A stretch of DNA of 64,000 bases from Leptospira sp. WS58.C1 (GTDB taxonomy: Bacteria > Spirochaetota > Leptospiria > Leptospirales > Leptospiraceae), in NCBI RefSeq assembly GCF_040833995.1, contig NZ_CP162137.1, forward strand, positions 62,001 to 126,000. Direction: 5' to 3'. Under the pieces are notes generated by a model. The model was given only the letters and a program-made list of their open reading frames with translations, had not been told where the DNA came from and did no database searches. Shown here in pieces: positions 44,960-54,068 of this stretch (position 1 is its first letter; every line of letters begins with the position of its first letter). The position numbers and the translations under genes were made by a program.

Positions 44960-46228
44960 ATGATGCGGATCACTAACATGATGCAAAATAACACTTTGGT
45001 GAGGACTTTGAACCGTCACCAGTTGTCCTTGGACGAAACCCAAAACCAATTGGGTACAGGACAAAGGATTAGAACTCCTTCCGATGATCCGGGAAGAGCG
45101 ACCAACCAAATGTTCTTCCGGTCTAGGATGAACGAGTTGGATACGTTCCAGGCGAATATTGACGACGGTTTCGGAAGATTACAACAGATCGACGGTGAAT
45201 TGGATAGAATTGGAAATTTATTCCAAAGAGCAAGAGTTCTAGCGGTCCAAGCTTCCAACGGTATTTACCAAGGTGATAAAGGTTTCGAATTAGAAGTCGC
45301 TGTCGGTAAAGAGATCGATGAATTGTTAAGAGCGTTAGTCGATATTGCGAACACAAGAGATGCCACAGGAAGACCTCTTTTTGGAGGACATGTGATCGAA
45401 AGACCTCCTTTTGAGCCGATCGAATCCAAGATCAAAGGACTCCAAGGATTGGAATTAAAGAACCAATACATCGGAGTGGAATATCGTGGAGATATCGGAG
45501 AGCAGATTAGAGAGATCGAAAAGGGCGAATATATTCCTGTTACAATTCCCGGAAACAAAGTGTTTTGGGGAACTAACATGAGCGTTACCAGTCGCGTGGA
45601 TAACTCAGGTTTCGTTGCAGTATCCGATCAAAAGTTCAAGATCGACGGAGTGGAGATCCAAGTTTCTGCCGGTGATACCATCGATGATATCATAGACAAG
45701 ATCAATAACTCTCCGATCGAAGCTAAGGCGAATAAACTCGCGCAGGACAATATCAGTCTTAGTTCCACTGCACCCCACCAGATCTGGTTGGAGGATGTGG
45801 ACGGAGGAACGGTTCTTAGAGATATCGGTCTGATCGACGCAGGTAATTCGGAACCCCCAAATAATTACAGCAAGTCGGCAACCGTTACCGGACTTTCCGT
45901 ATTCGATGTGCTCATCCAATTCAGGAACGATCTCATCCAGAAAGACCAAGAAAGAATTTCAGGCCGTGATATCCAAGACTTGGATCTTGCTTTAGAAAAT
46001 ATTCTTCGTTATAGGTCCATAGTAGGTGCAAGGATGAATCGTATGGAGGAGCATTCTCAACGGGTTTCCTTCGATAAATCCTATATGACGGAGTTACTCG
46101 CCAAAAACGAAGGAATCGATTTCCCGGAAACTATCATGAATTTGAAGTGGCTGGAGACGATCCATCAATACGCACTTAACGTTGGTTCCAAGGTGATCAA
46201 ACCCACTTTGATGGACTTTCTAAGATAA
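44960..46228 (+). CDS. flgL: Flagellar hook-filament junction protein FlgL
   Basis: The 422-aa protein has the flagellin-like N-terminus (MRITNMMQNNTLVRTLNRHQ...LDETQNQLGTGQRI, ASNGIYQ) and the matching C-terminal helix (LALENILRYRSIVGARMNRMEEH). It forms the second junction ring between hook and filament. AGGAGGCG lies 5-6 bp before the ATG pair at 44960/44963. It is 29 bp after flgK. Confidence 0.94.
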   Translation: MMRITNMMQNNTLVRTLNRHQLSLDETQNQLGTGQRIRTPSDDPGRATNQMFFRSRMNELDTFQANIDDGFGRLQQIDGELDRIGNLFQRARVLAVQASNGIYQGDKGFELEVAVGKEIDELLRALVDIANTRDATGRPLFGGHVIERPPFEPIESKIKGLQGLELKNQYIGVEYRGDIGEQIREIEKGEYIPVTIPGNKVFWGTNMSVTSRVDNSGFVAVSDQKFKIDGVEIQVSAGDTIDDIIDKINNSPIEAKANKLAQDNISLSSTAPHQIWLEDVDGGTVLRDIGLIDAGNSEPPNNYSKSATVTGLSVFDVLIQFRNDLIQKDQERISGRDIQDLDLALENILRYRSIVGARMNRMEEHSQRVSFDKSYMTELLAKNEGIDFPETIMNLKWLETIHQYALNVGSKVIKPTLMDFLR

Positions 46229-46237
46229 GAATGAGAT

Positions 46238-46266
46238 TTCCCGAAATTTAAGTCGGGGAATTCTTC
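46238..46266 (+). terminator. Weak hairpin terminator after flgL
   Basis: TTCCCGA, loop AATTTAAG and TCGGGGAA pair with one bulge, followed by TTCTTC. The T-run is short, so read-through into fliW is likely. Confidence 0.35.
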
Positions 46267-46325
46267 TTGTAGTGATTTGAAAAAAGTATAAACTTAGAGC
46301 GATGCTCTGAAAAACAGGTCGGTCG
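46261..46325 (+). promoter_or_regulatory. Candidate promoter and small leader hairpin of fliW
   Basis: TATAAA (46287-46292) is a good -10, 17 bp after a weak -35 (TTCTTG). The transcript would carry AGAGC-GAT-GCTCT (about 46296-46308), a small hairpin, and AGGTCGG before the fliW ATG at 46326. The hairpin position suggests translational control, but no partner is known. Confidence 0.35.
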
Positions 46326-46775
46326 ATGATTGAGATCCAAAGCAAACCTTTCGGAAAAATAAAAGTTTCGGAGCGACAACTTATCAAATTTCCGGAGGGA
46401 CTTCTAGGTTTCGGGGGATATAAAAGTTTTGCCCTGATCGAAGAAGACGAAGAATCGGTATTCAAATGGTTGCAGTCCATCGACGAGGTGGATCTTGCTT
46501 TTGTAGTAATTCCTCCTTCTTTATTCAAAAAAGAATATAAACCCATTTTGAGCCAGGAAGAACTTTCCCAAATCGGGTTGCAGGATGTTTCGGAAGCTTT
46601 GACCTTAGTCATTGTGACGATTCCGAACGACGATCCTGCATCTATGACAGCAAACCTGCAAGGTCCAATTTTGATCAATAAGAAGGATTTGACCGGTCGC
46701 CAATTCGTATCACGCAACGAGGTTCATTCCGTTCGTGAAAGAATTTTGGAAAGCGCCACTGTGGAGATGTCCTAA
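46326..46775 (+). CDS. fliW: Flagellar assembly factor FliW
   Basis: The 149-aa protein matches FliW: opening IEIQSKPFGKIKVSERQLIKFPEGLLGFGGYKSFALIE, and the later LVIVTIPNDDPASMTANLQGPILIN. FliW binds flagellin and antagonises CsrA, linking filament export to flagellin translation. It is followed without a gap by csrA, as in many bacteria. The start is ATG after AGGTCGG. Confidence 0.95.
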   Translation: MIEIQSKPFGKIKVSERQLIKFPEGLLGFGGYKSFALIEEDEESVFKWLQSIDEVDLAFVVIPPSLFKKEYKPILSQEELSQIGLQDVSEALTLVIVTIPNDDPASMTANLQGPILINKKDLTGRQFVSRNEVHSVRERILESATVEMS

Positions 46776-47036
46776 GTGCTCGTACTAGCTAGGCGTACAA
46801 ATGAATCCATTATCATAGGTGACGATATAGAAATCGTTATCGTAGATATCAAAGGGGATCAGGTAAAGATCGGGGTCAAGGCTCCTAAAGAAGTTTCCGT
46901 TCACAGAGCGGAAGTATACCGTGAAATCCAGGCTGAGAATAAAAAAGCCGCCGGTGCGAAAATTAAGCCGGAGGAATTGGGAAAAATTGGCAGCATGCTT
47001 AAAAAAACCGATTCGGGCAAAAAAGAAAAATCTTAA
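46776..47036 (+). CDS. csrA: Carbon storage regulator CsrA
   Basis: The 86-aa protein begins [24 protein letters not shown] and has [20 protein letters not shown], the CsrA core with the RNA-binding residues near both termini. It binds GGA sites in mRNA leaders. The start is a GTG immediately after the fliW stop, so coupling is certain. A C-terminal tail of about 25 residues rich in K/E/G extends beyond the usual length. The tail region also encodes the start of the next gene in another frame. Confidence 0.96.
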   Translation: MLVLARRTNESIIIGDDIEIVIVDIKGDQVKIGVKAPKEVSVHRAEVYREIQAENKKAAGAKIKPEELGKIGSMLKKTDSGKKEKS

Positions 47037-47871
47037 ACTTCTAAGTTTCTTTCTAACCCTTCTATTTACGATTTCCTGTTTGTCTTCCCAAAGAAAGGGA
47101 ATGGCTTCCTCTTCGGATTCAATCGTATTATATTATCTTAAAAAAAGCTCGGATACTCCACCCTTCTTACAAGCGGAGACTTGGTTGCCGATTGCCACTG
47201 GAGTTTTGACCGGTGCAGGACCTGACCAATTGGATAAGACGGAATTCCTTTCCAGGTGGGAAAAACTTTTTAAATTCACGGGTGTTGCGGATACTGGAGT
47301 CCTGAATTCGGAACCGATCCGATTATTTACGGAAGAAGAATCTTCCCGCTTGGGGGAATTATTATACCAAGCGGAAGCGGAGATTCCCGACGGGCTTCCG
47401 CAAGCGTACCAAGTCATTATTAAGAGGGAGGATCCGATCCGCCCTGGACTCAGGATCAGAAGAACGGTTTTTTATATTAGGAATAGTCCGGAAGGAATTA
47501 TATTAGAGTTTTCTGAAATAGGACAGGTGCTTGATTTTCAAACCACTTATTCTTTTCGGGACTGGACCTTGATTCCGATTGTAAAGCCGGAGCCTTCTTC
47601 ACGTAATTCCATTTATCTCCCTGAGATCCGTCCGGAAGGTTTGGATTATTTCAGTTTTGAAAGCGAAGGAGAGGAGGCAAGGAACCGTATCCTTGTAAAA
47701 AACGGTTTTTGGACTGGGAATCCTTCCAAGAAGAATGTCGGAACTCCTACAAAGAAAATCCCTAAAACGATTGAAGACCGGCTCAGGACTTTACAGGAAC
47801 TTTTGGATAAGGGATTGATCTCTAAACAGGAATACGAAAAAAAGAAGGCTGAAATTTTAAAAGAGCTTTGA
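46987..47871 (+). CDS. Putative lipoprotein with C-terminal SHOCT domain
   Basis: The protein (about 294 aa) has a basic N-terminus, a hydrophobic stretch and a lipobox-like LFTISC, then an unknown beta-rich domain, and ends in a SHOCT motif, [30 protein letters not shown], a short helix pair found at the ends of many bacterial proteins. The start is inside csrA; the TTG at 46987, 12 bp after GGAGG, was chosen, but an earlier ATG at 46921 or another start cannot be excluded. It probably is co-transcribed with csrA. Function is unknown. Confidence 0.68.
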   Translation: MAACLKKPIRAKKKNLKLLSFFLTLLFTISCLSSQRKGMASSSDSIVLYYLKKSSDTPPFLQAETWLPIATGVLTGAGPDQLDKTEFLSRWEKLFKFTGVADTGVLNSEPIRLFTEEESSRLGELLYQAEAEIPDGLPQAYQVIIKREDPIRPGLRIRRTVFYIRNSPEGIILEFSEIGQVLDFQTTYSFRDWTLIPIVKPEPSSRNSIYLPEIRPEGLDYFSFESEGEEARNRILVKNGFWTGNPSKKNVGTPTKKIPKTIEDRLRTLQELLDKGLISKQEYEKKKAEILKEL

Positions 47872-47881
47872 TATAATAAGA

Positions 47882-47910
47882 CCAGGAAACTTTCCAGCTT
47901 CCGGGTTTTA
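47882..47910 (+). terminator. Rho-independent terminator after the SHOCT lipoprotein gene
   Basis: CCAGGAAAC (47882-47890), loop TTTCCA, GCTTCCGGG (47897-47905) pair with two mismatches and are followed by TTTTA. It lies 10 bp after the gene's stop. Confidence 0.5.
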
Positions 47911-47928
47911 TCGTTGAGAATATTATAA

Positions 47929-48015
47929 GAGCCTGTCCCAAAAGGTCCAGGCTCCTGAAGCCGGCGTTGTGGACTATAGTCGCTTCGCTCTTGAAGCCGG
48001 CATTGCGGACTATAG
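47929..48015 (+). repeat. Dispersed GAGCCTGTC element (copy B) with two 24-bp direct repeats
   Basis: GAGCCTG (47929-47935) pairs with CAGGCTC (47948-47954). After it, two 24-bp copies beginning TGAAGCCGGC and ending GGACTATAG (47956-47979 and 47992-48015) match at 22 of 24 positions. The same AGAGCCTGTC opening, after TAA, occurs at 37564. No open frame is inside. The second repeat carries the TAG stop of the minus-strand gene (48010). Confidence 0.6.
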
Positions 48016-49170
48016 ATTCTTAACTAACCCTACGGTCCCTCCGTAGTTTCCGAATTGTTCGTTATCTGTAGTCGAACTTAAGTTAGGAACAGTACCTGCT
48101 TCCACAACCTGTCCACCGGAAATGGAAGGTCCTTTCACTTCTCCTACGCTGAAATAGGTAAGCTGGTAGAATCCGCCGAATCTGATACCGAATGTTTCAA
48201 AAGGTTTCAGTACAAATCCTGTTTCAAAAGTCATAGTAAATCCGGAAGCTCCAGCAAAGAACCCGTCCTTGGACTTGAATGCGTTGAAGTCTAGACCGTT
48301 ATACGCACCAGCAGTCGATCCAGTATCTATACCTAACTGAGCGGAGCTCAAGGACAAAGTTCCCCAGAAGAAGCTTGTATCACCTCGGAAATACCAGTTC
48401 ATCCAACTCCACATAGGAACTGCGACACCGTAATCTAAGGAAAGTGTGGTAATATTGTATCTAAGATCTCCGAATCCGATCGCATATCCGGACATTCCGT
48501 CCGAACTTCCGGAGCTAAAGCCTGGGAGCTTAAGTCCAAAATTGGAATAGTCTCCACTAGTTTTACCTTGTCCATAACCGATGGAAAATTCGTAACTTAC
48601 GTTATTCGAAGTGTTTAAGTTGAGAGGTCCCCAACCGTACTTTACTTTCCACTCGTTGGTGGTAGTGGTAATTTTATCTGTAGTATATCTATTAGAGGTA
48701 CTCGTTGTTGTAGTCTCGGTCACGGATTTTTCCCCTAAAGAAGCAACGATACCGATGAAAGTATTATCAGATAACTGATGGGAATATCTGATCTTTGGAA
48801 ATCCACCGCTTGGAGTCGTTTTGCTATCTTCTTTGAAGAATTCCGGTGTTCCCCCCAAAGCACTTCCGGCGATCCTGACACTATTTAAGATTCCATTAAT
48901 AGATTGAGGTCCGCCTTGGTTCAAGCTTCCAGCTACTCCATCTAATTCTAAAATATGTAATAAACCATTTCCGAATGCACTTCCACTACTTGAGGGAGAA
49001 TAAGAAGAACCTGTGCCTCCGATCGGAGTTTGGTCCTGTGGTGGTGGCTGTTGACTGTTGTTAGTAGGTTGATTTTTAGGCTGCCTTTGATTGTTCGGAT
49101 TTCCTGTTTGTCCGAACAAGGAAAAGCAGACTAGATAGGCTGCTAGTAAAGCTAGAATCTTTTTTGTCAT
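48010..49170 (-). CDS. Putative outer-membrane or surface protein, low-complexity N-terminus
   Basis: The protein (about 386 aa) has a signal peptide (ILALLAAYLVCFSLFGQ), then a Q/N/P/G/S-rich stretch to about residue 60, then a region with alternating strands and many Gly/Tyr (WKVKYGWGPLNL, YEFSIGYGQG, FGIRFGGFYQLTYF), like an outer-membrane barrel. The end VGLVKNL lacks the usual terminal aromatic residue, and the last codon and stop come from a repeat. The ATG at 49170 fits the signal peptide better than the longer frame at 49272. Function is unknown. Confidence 0.66.
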   Translation of the reverse strand: MTKKILALLAAYLVCFSLFGQTGNPNNQRQPKNQPTNNSQQPPPQDQTPIGGTGSSYSPSSSGSAFGNGLLHILELDGVAGSLNQGGPQSINGILNSVRIAGSALGGTPEFFKEDSKTTPSGGFPKIRYSHQLSDNTFIGIVASLGEKSVTETTTTSTSNRYTTDKITTTTNEWKVKYGWGPLNLNTSNNVSYEFSIGYGQGKTSGDYSNFGLKLPGFSSGSSDGMSGYAIGFGDLRYNITTLSLDYGVAVPMWSWMNWYFRGDTSFFWGTLSLSSAQLGIDTGSTAGAYNGLDFNAFKSKDGFFAGASGFTMTFETGFVLKPFETFGIRFGGFYQLTYFSVGEVKGPSISGGQVVEAGTVPNLSSTTDNEQFGNYGGTVGLVKNL

Positions 49171-49224
49171 GAGGTGCCAGAGTAATAATTTTTTTCCCAA
49201 AACACCAATTAATGAGGAAGAGAG

Positions 49225-49270
49225 CAAGACAAAAAACAAAAGACCGGAGCGGCCCCCGAAAGGGCCGCTC
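49225..49270 (-). terminator. GC-rich hairpin terminator between the SIMPL gene and the barrel-like gene
   Basis: On the minus strand GAGCGGCCC, a 6-nt loop and GGGCCGCTC (49270-49247) are followed by CTTTTGTTTTTTG. The 9-bp GC-rich stem and T-rich tail indicate termination of the SIMPL unit, or attenuation before the gene at 49170. The 238-bp gap has no gene. Confidence 0.65.
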
Positions 49271-49408
49271 ACGTAGTGAGAATAGTGAAGAGAATTGGAT
49301 ATATGTTAACTATTTACCGGGTTATTGGTACTTAGGTAACAATCCATAAATACCATACCCATATAACCGATTGAAAAGACAGATTTTTTTCACTTATTTG
49401 CGGATTTT

Positions 49409-50092
49409 TTAATAAGAAACTTTCAATAGGATTTTTGCTTCGCGAAATAAATTTCCAGCCTCGATGGGAGTCGCAGATTTTCCACTCATGGTTTGAAAAC
49501 CATCAATGACAGGAAGCGGTTCGGAAATTTCTTGGAAGTCGGCTCGTATCTCTACAAATTCCTTAAATTTCAAGCCTAATGCGGAGAGAATAATATCCGC
49601 TTTTTTGCGAGCATCCTTTGCTGCTAGTTGTAAAGCTTCTTGAGAAGCCTTCTCTAAATTTGTATCCGTTGCCTGCAATCGGATGCCTATGATTTGATTT
49701 GCTCCATTCTGTATAGACTCATCGATTAGTTTGCCTGCAGATTCTACTTTAGCTCTTATTAAGATTGTATTGGACGCTACATAACCCTTGATCTGCCTCG
49801 CGCCGGATTTAGGATATTCGTATATAGTTTGCAGACGGATTGCCTCCGTTTGTAAGGAAAGTAAGGACTGTTTTTTGAGATATTTTACGAGAGAATCAGT
49901 CTTTGCTGAAGTTTTCTCATGAGCTTCTTCGGCAGTTTTAGATTCCGTTTCTACTCCGATACGTATTTCCACAAGTTCCGCAGGAATTGCAACTTTAGCG
50001 AATCCGCTAACGATCAGGACTTTTTCTTGTTCTGAAAATGCGGACCCGAAACTTGCGAATAATACTATGCACCCGAATAATATCTTTTTCAT
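49409..50092 (-). CDS. SIMPL domain protein (DUF541), secreted
   Basis: The 227-aa protein has a signal peptide (to about residue 20) and the SIMPL pattern: VSGFAKVAIPAELVEIRIGVETESKTAEEAHEKT, then QTIYEYPKSGARQIKGYVASNTI, and a C-terminal AKDARKKADIILSALGLK. It is probably periplasmic. The family is involved in envelope stress and oligomerisation in some bacteria, but its activity is unknown. The M48 protease gene lies 108 bp upstream on the same strand. Confidence 0.88.
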   Translation of the reverse strand: MKKILFGCIVLFASFGSAFSEQEKVLIVSGFAKVAIPAELVEIRIGVETESKTAEEAHEKTSAKTDSLVKYLKKQSLLSLQTEAIRLQTIYEYPKSGARQIKGYVASNTILIRAKVESAGKLIDESIQNGANQIIGIRLQATDTNLEKASQEALQLAAKDARKKADIILSALGLKFKEFVEIRADFQEISEPLPVIDGFQTMSGKSATPIEAGNLFREAKILLKVSY

Positions 50093-50200
50093 AAAAACTC
50101 CGAAGGTAGGACCTTTTTCCGTTCGGGAAAATTCCCAAAGGTTCCGGATTTTTAGGATTTATTCCAAGTTATAAAAATTGAAATTTGTAAGAAGAATAAC

Positions 50201-51085
50201 TCAGTACTTTACGAATTCTTTATCGAGTTCGTCCTGATAACGGCTGACCCGTTTTTTCAAGTTTTTCTTTCCTAGATAATATTTGCCTTCTTCTTCTCGT
50301 TTCGCCTTCTCCGTAAATTTTTCGGAACGATGAGAAAGATAAGGATGGGTCATAAGATATTCTTGGATGGGCGAAGAAGCATTTTCTTTTCCACCGCTTT
50401 CTTCCTGTAACTTTAGGAAGGTCCTTCCCATTGCGAATGGATCGTAATTTTCCCTAAGCAATAGATCATAACCGTACGAGTCAGCCTCATCCTCCTGGTT
50501 CTTACCGAACGAAGGTTTTAAAAGTAAGGCTGCCGTTAGGTCGGCTAACTCTCCTAGAGTGGAAGCTCCGATCTTCTTCGCCAATAACTCCCCTCTTACC
50601 ATATCCATGCAGTGAGAAAGTTCTACATGACCGATCTCATGGCCGATCACTGCCACCAATTCCGCTTCTGAACTTACCATAGAAAGAAGTCCCTTTGTTA
50701 CGAATAAGATCCCTCCCGGCATTGCATAAGCATTCGGAATGGAAGAATCCATAAGGAAGATCCTATATTCGAATCCTTTATTTTTTTCGATCGTGAGGTT
50801 CGAAACCAAACTTCTCAAATAGACCAGATCCGGATCTTTTTCATCCGCATAGGATTCATAACGTAATGCTATGGAATCTCCTAACTTCTTTTCGTCCAGA
50901 TCGCTGATAGGCATCAGTTTTGTAAGGGAACGATCGAATACTTTGATCGGTTTTCCCAATAACTGGAATGCAGGAGAAAGAGTGGCTGGCATTTCTACAT
51001 TTGCTTTACTTCTTACAGCCAAAAATGAAATGGCAGCTCCAGCTAGTAAAAGTATAACGAAGAATAGTAATCGATTACGGAGCAT
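50201..51085 (-). CDS. M48 family zinc metalloprotease
   Basis: The protein (about 294 aa) has an N-terminal membrane anchor (about 5-25) and an M48 domain with HEIGHVELSHCMD and the third ligand region NQEDEADSYGYDLL. M48 proteases (HtpX, BepA/Oma1-like) act on membrane or periplasmic proteins; the periplasmic domain after one anchor suggests a BepA-like envelope quality-control role. A longer frame starts at 51115, but the strong AAGGAG box fits the ATG at 51085, giving an 11-bp overlap with the upstream DUF2339 gene, so coupling is likely. Confidence 0.87.
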   Translation of the reverse strand: MLRNRLLFFVILLLAGAAISFLAVRSKANVEMPATLSPAFQLLGKPIKVFDRSLTKLMPISDLDEKKLGDSIALRYESYADEKDPDLVYLRSLVSNLTIEKNKGFEYRIFLMDSSIPNAYAMPGGILFVTKGLLSMVSSEAELVAVIGHEIGHVELSHCMDMVRGELLAKKIGASTLGELADLTAALLLKPSFGKNQEDEADSYGYDLLLRENYDPFAMGRTFLKLQEESGGKENASSPIQEYLMTHPYLSHRSEKFTEKAKREEEGKYYLGKKNLKKRVSRYQDELDKEFVKY

Positions 51086-54068
51086 CCGTTTTCTCCTTAT
51101 TTCCGAATTTGCCATAAAGGGTGTTCATCAGAATGAGTATCCCTCCCACTCCCAAAAATACCAGAGCGCGAGTGATTGTAGATGACTGAGAAAGATCCCA
51201 GAAGATCAGACGTAATAGACATACGATCATTGCTACCAAAGACACATAACGGAAATGTTCTTTTTTCAGAATGAGTCCCATTAAAAAAACGATGAACACT
51301 TCTACCATCCATAATAGGGTCAATAGAGAAGAATCAAAACTCCAGAAAAGGAAGAATGCCCCCGCCGCGAACAAAGGATAGAATATGATACTGTCGGATC
51401 TTTGGTCCAGTTTTTCGGAAAGTTGACTGATTTTTCCAGGATAACCTTCCTTTTCCATTCCTTGGAACGCAGGAAGAAGTTGGAACCTCACTAAGTATAC
51501 GATCTGCAATAAGATCCCGACGAGCCCCCCCAACCATTCTTGATTCGCCCAATATTCGGAAGGGGTCAGAGCAGAACTGGAAATGAAGGCTACATGGATA
51601 CAGGAATACCAATAAAAGCAGAGAGAATAAAATCTGAATCTGGAAATTTCCCAAGAAGTTTTTAGACCGATCTGATCTAAAAAAAACGCCCAAACGACCC
51701 AAGCTACAGGCAGCCATGTATTCGGGATTTCTAATGCGATAATTGCGGTGATAAAGATCGCAGTAAGTTCCCAGAATAATGGCAAAAGGGAGCTCCAATA
51801 ATTCGGAGTTTCTTTTTTAGGATTCGGACTCTTGGCCCAGTAGATAAACGCTCCGATTGCTAAGGCTTGTATCAGAAATCTGATCTTGAAAATACCGACA
51901 TATAGTTCGGATTGCAGATGAACTAGAATATGAGCTCCTAAAAACAATCCTACGAATACTAAAGCGAAAAATTGCCAGACCGGCGCCGCAGAGTTGATGG
52001 AAGATTTCCAAGTATTCTCCCATTTTTTCTCTCTTTCCGAGAAAAAGTTTTTGGTTTCCAAATATACCAGGGAAAGAAGAAGCCAAAGTATTCCCGGCAA
52101 AAATGGAGAAAGACTTTGAGTGCTCCAATACGCTAAGAATACGATATGTAAAGAAAGAAGGATCGCTCCCGGCGACGAAAAATATCCGGTCTTATCCGGA
52201 CCCAACTTCACTTTAGAAAGAGGGATCATTAAGAAACAGAATAGGATCGTAGGAAGGTCCCTTAATAACACTTCCCATCTTTCTAAAGAATAAATTCGAT
52301 AGATTACTTCGAAATGTAATGCGGCAACAAAGAAGAAGATCCCGACTCCCAAACCGTTCCAATTCCTGTTTTGTCGGATTACCAACAAAAGAATTCCGAA
52401 TATGGGAAGATACAACTCCGAATGTCTCCAGTCGATTAATTGGAAACAAATAGCTGACGCCAAAATTCCGGAAAAAATCCCTGCAGGGGAAATCCTGTCG
52501 TCTCCACCTATTCCGTAAATATCGTCGCTCGCAGTAATCGTTTCCCTATTCCGAAACTCATCATAAAATTGGATCAATAAACTAAGCAGGATCATTGCAA
52601 TCGTAGTGATGACAATAGGCCAAGTCCCAAGATTCAAACCGTCGAAGAATTTTATGATCAGAAGAAGAATATATTGGATCCAAGAAAGATGAAGAAGTAC
52701 TGCTCCGATATTCTTGAGTAAATTTTCTTTTTCTTCCGAACTGACCACGAAGAAGATGCAGAATAATAAAGAAACATATACATTGATCAGGAAGATATCC
52801 ACTTCCCATCGACTGAGTAATATTATACCTATGGAAGCTAGAGCTAAGGACACTAGCGTATCGGTGAGATAGAGCCAACGTATGTTTAACTTTTCGCGGG
52901 CGGTTCTTGCCCAAAAAAATAATCCGATAGAAACTGTGATCAATACGGGAGGATTCCATTTAGAGCCTGTGGAATATACGGATAAACCTAAGCCGATCCC
53001 CGCCCAAACGATTAGATGAGTGATAAAAGGAAGGCGCTGGATACTTCCGGAAGAATATATTTTTCTATAATGAGCTAAGATAGATGGAATTCCGACTGCA
53101 AGAGTCCCTAAGATCCCCCAGGTTCTTGATTGAGAAGAACTTAGCAGATGAAGTTGTTCCGAAAAATGTCCTTTATAGAGATAATTTAAAATTAAAAAGG
53201 AAATCGCAGTTTGTATTAAATGAAATTCCCATTTGCTTCTGTAAGATAGAAGCACGCTGAAAGCGGAAACTCCCACCGCTAAGAAGAAGATCAAAGTGCT
53301 TAATGGAAGAATTGCCAAAGAGATCAAACTCAATACAATATGAAGACTTGCAAATTTTTGTTGGGAAGTTTGCCATGCAAGTCCTAGGTTTACAAGAATT
53401 CCGCAAATAACCAATATAAGCGCGTAAAATTCGGACTCTATCCATTTCATTCCCGGAACGGAAACCGCTGCGATACATGAGAATAAGATAACTGCACCCG
53501 AACCGCTTCTGATCCAATATCCGATTTGTACCCAAAATTCTTTTTTGACTAGGAGAATGGAAGCCGCAAATAAACCTGCGCCGATCCCTAAGACCATTAA
53601 AAATCTGAGGAACGGGGACATGTTCAGAGCAGCATAAATCCCTAAAAATCCAACGCCCATTACGAGTATGATCGTTCCTAAGATACCGGTCCAATTATTC
53701 GCGATCTGCTTCTCGAATTTTTCCCAAGCTTCCGATTTTTTAGTTAGAGATTGAGGCTCTTGTTTTATAATAGTTGGAGGTACAACTGCCGCAGGTTTTG
53801 GGGTTTTTGCAACCTGCTTAGAAGAAGGGAGTTCTTTCCTAGTCTCCGGAATTGTCTCTTTTACCAAGATAGGCTTTTCTTCTTTGATGGAAGGTTTTTT
53901 CTTTTCCACCTGAGTTTCCGGAAGAATAGAAGGTCCTCTTTCTTTTAGCCGATCCTCTAGATCTTGGATTCTTTCCAGAAGTCCGTTGATCTTAGATAAT
54001 AAAACGAATGGAATAATAAGGTAGAATATGCCGACGAAAAATGCGAACAAACCGATCAAAAAATACAT
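51075..54068 (-). CDS. DUF2339 family large polytopic membrane protein
   Basis: The 997-aa protein begins with a membrane helix (about 3-25), a coiled-coil (about 28-45), a proline/lysine-rich linker with KPAAVVPP, and then about 25-28 membrane helices to the end. The motif WEKFEKQIANNWTGILGTIILVMGVGFLG (about 114-142) begins the membrane part, the pattern of DUF2339 proteins. The function of this family is not known; size and composition suggest an envelope role. The M48 protease gene follows with an 11-bp overlap, hinting at a functional link. Confidence 0.85.
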   Translation of the reverse strand: MYFLIGLFAFFVGIFYLIIPFVLLSKINGLLERIQDLEDRLKERGPSILPETQVEKKKPSIKEEKPILVKETIPETRKELPSSKQVAKTPKPAAVVPPTIIKQEPQSLTKKSEAWEKFEKQIANNWTGILGTIILVMGVGFLGIYAALNMSPFLRFLMVLGIGAGLFAASILLVKKEFWVQIGYWIRSGSGAVILFSCIAAVSVPGMKWIESEFYALILVICGILVNLGLAWQTSQQKFASLHIVLSLISLAILPLSTLIFFLAVGVSAFSVLLSYRSKWEFHLIQTAISFLILNYLYKGHFSEQLHLLSSSQSRTWGILGTLAVGIPSILAHYRKIYSSGSIQRLPFITHLIVWAGIGLGLSVYSTGSKWNPPVLITVSIGLFFWARTAREKLNIRWLYLTDTLVSLALASIGIILLSRWEVDIFLINVYVSLLFCIFFVVSSEEKENLLKNIGAVLLHLSWIQYILLLIIKFFDGLNLGTWPIVITTIAMILLSLLIQFYDEFRNRETITASDDIYGIGGDDRISPAGIFSGILASAICFQLIDWRHSELYLPIFGILLLVIRQNRNWNGLGVGIFFFVAALHFEVIYRIYSLERWEVLLRDLPTILFCFLMIPLSKVKLGPDKTGYFSSPGAILLSLHIVFLAYWSTQSLSPFLPGILWLLLSLVYLETKNFFSEREKKWENTWKSSINSAAPVWQFFALVFVGLFLGAHILVHLQSELYVGIFKIRFLIQALAIGAFIYWAKSPNPKKETPNYWSSLLPLFWELTAIFITAIIALEIPNTWLPVAWVVWAFFLDQIGLKTSWEISRFRFYSLCFYWYSCIHVAFISSSALTPSEYWANQEWLGGLVGILLQIVYLVRFQLLPAFQGMEKEGYPGKISQLSEKLDQRSDSIIFYPLFAAGAFFLFWSFDSSLLTLLWMVEVFIVFLMGLILKKEHFRYVSLVAMIVCLLRLIFWDLSQSSTITRALVFLGVGGILILMNTLYGKFGNKEKTDAP

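Noticed and set aside
47956..48015. Two direct repeats considered as a short CRISPR array
   Set aside because: Only two imperfect 24-bp copies with a 12-bp spacer, no palindromic repeat and no cas genes; a repeat element is the better reading.
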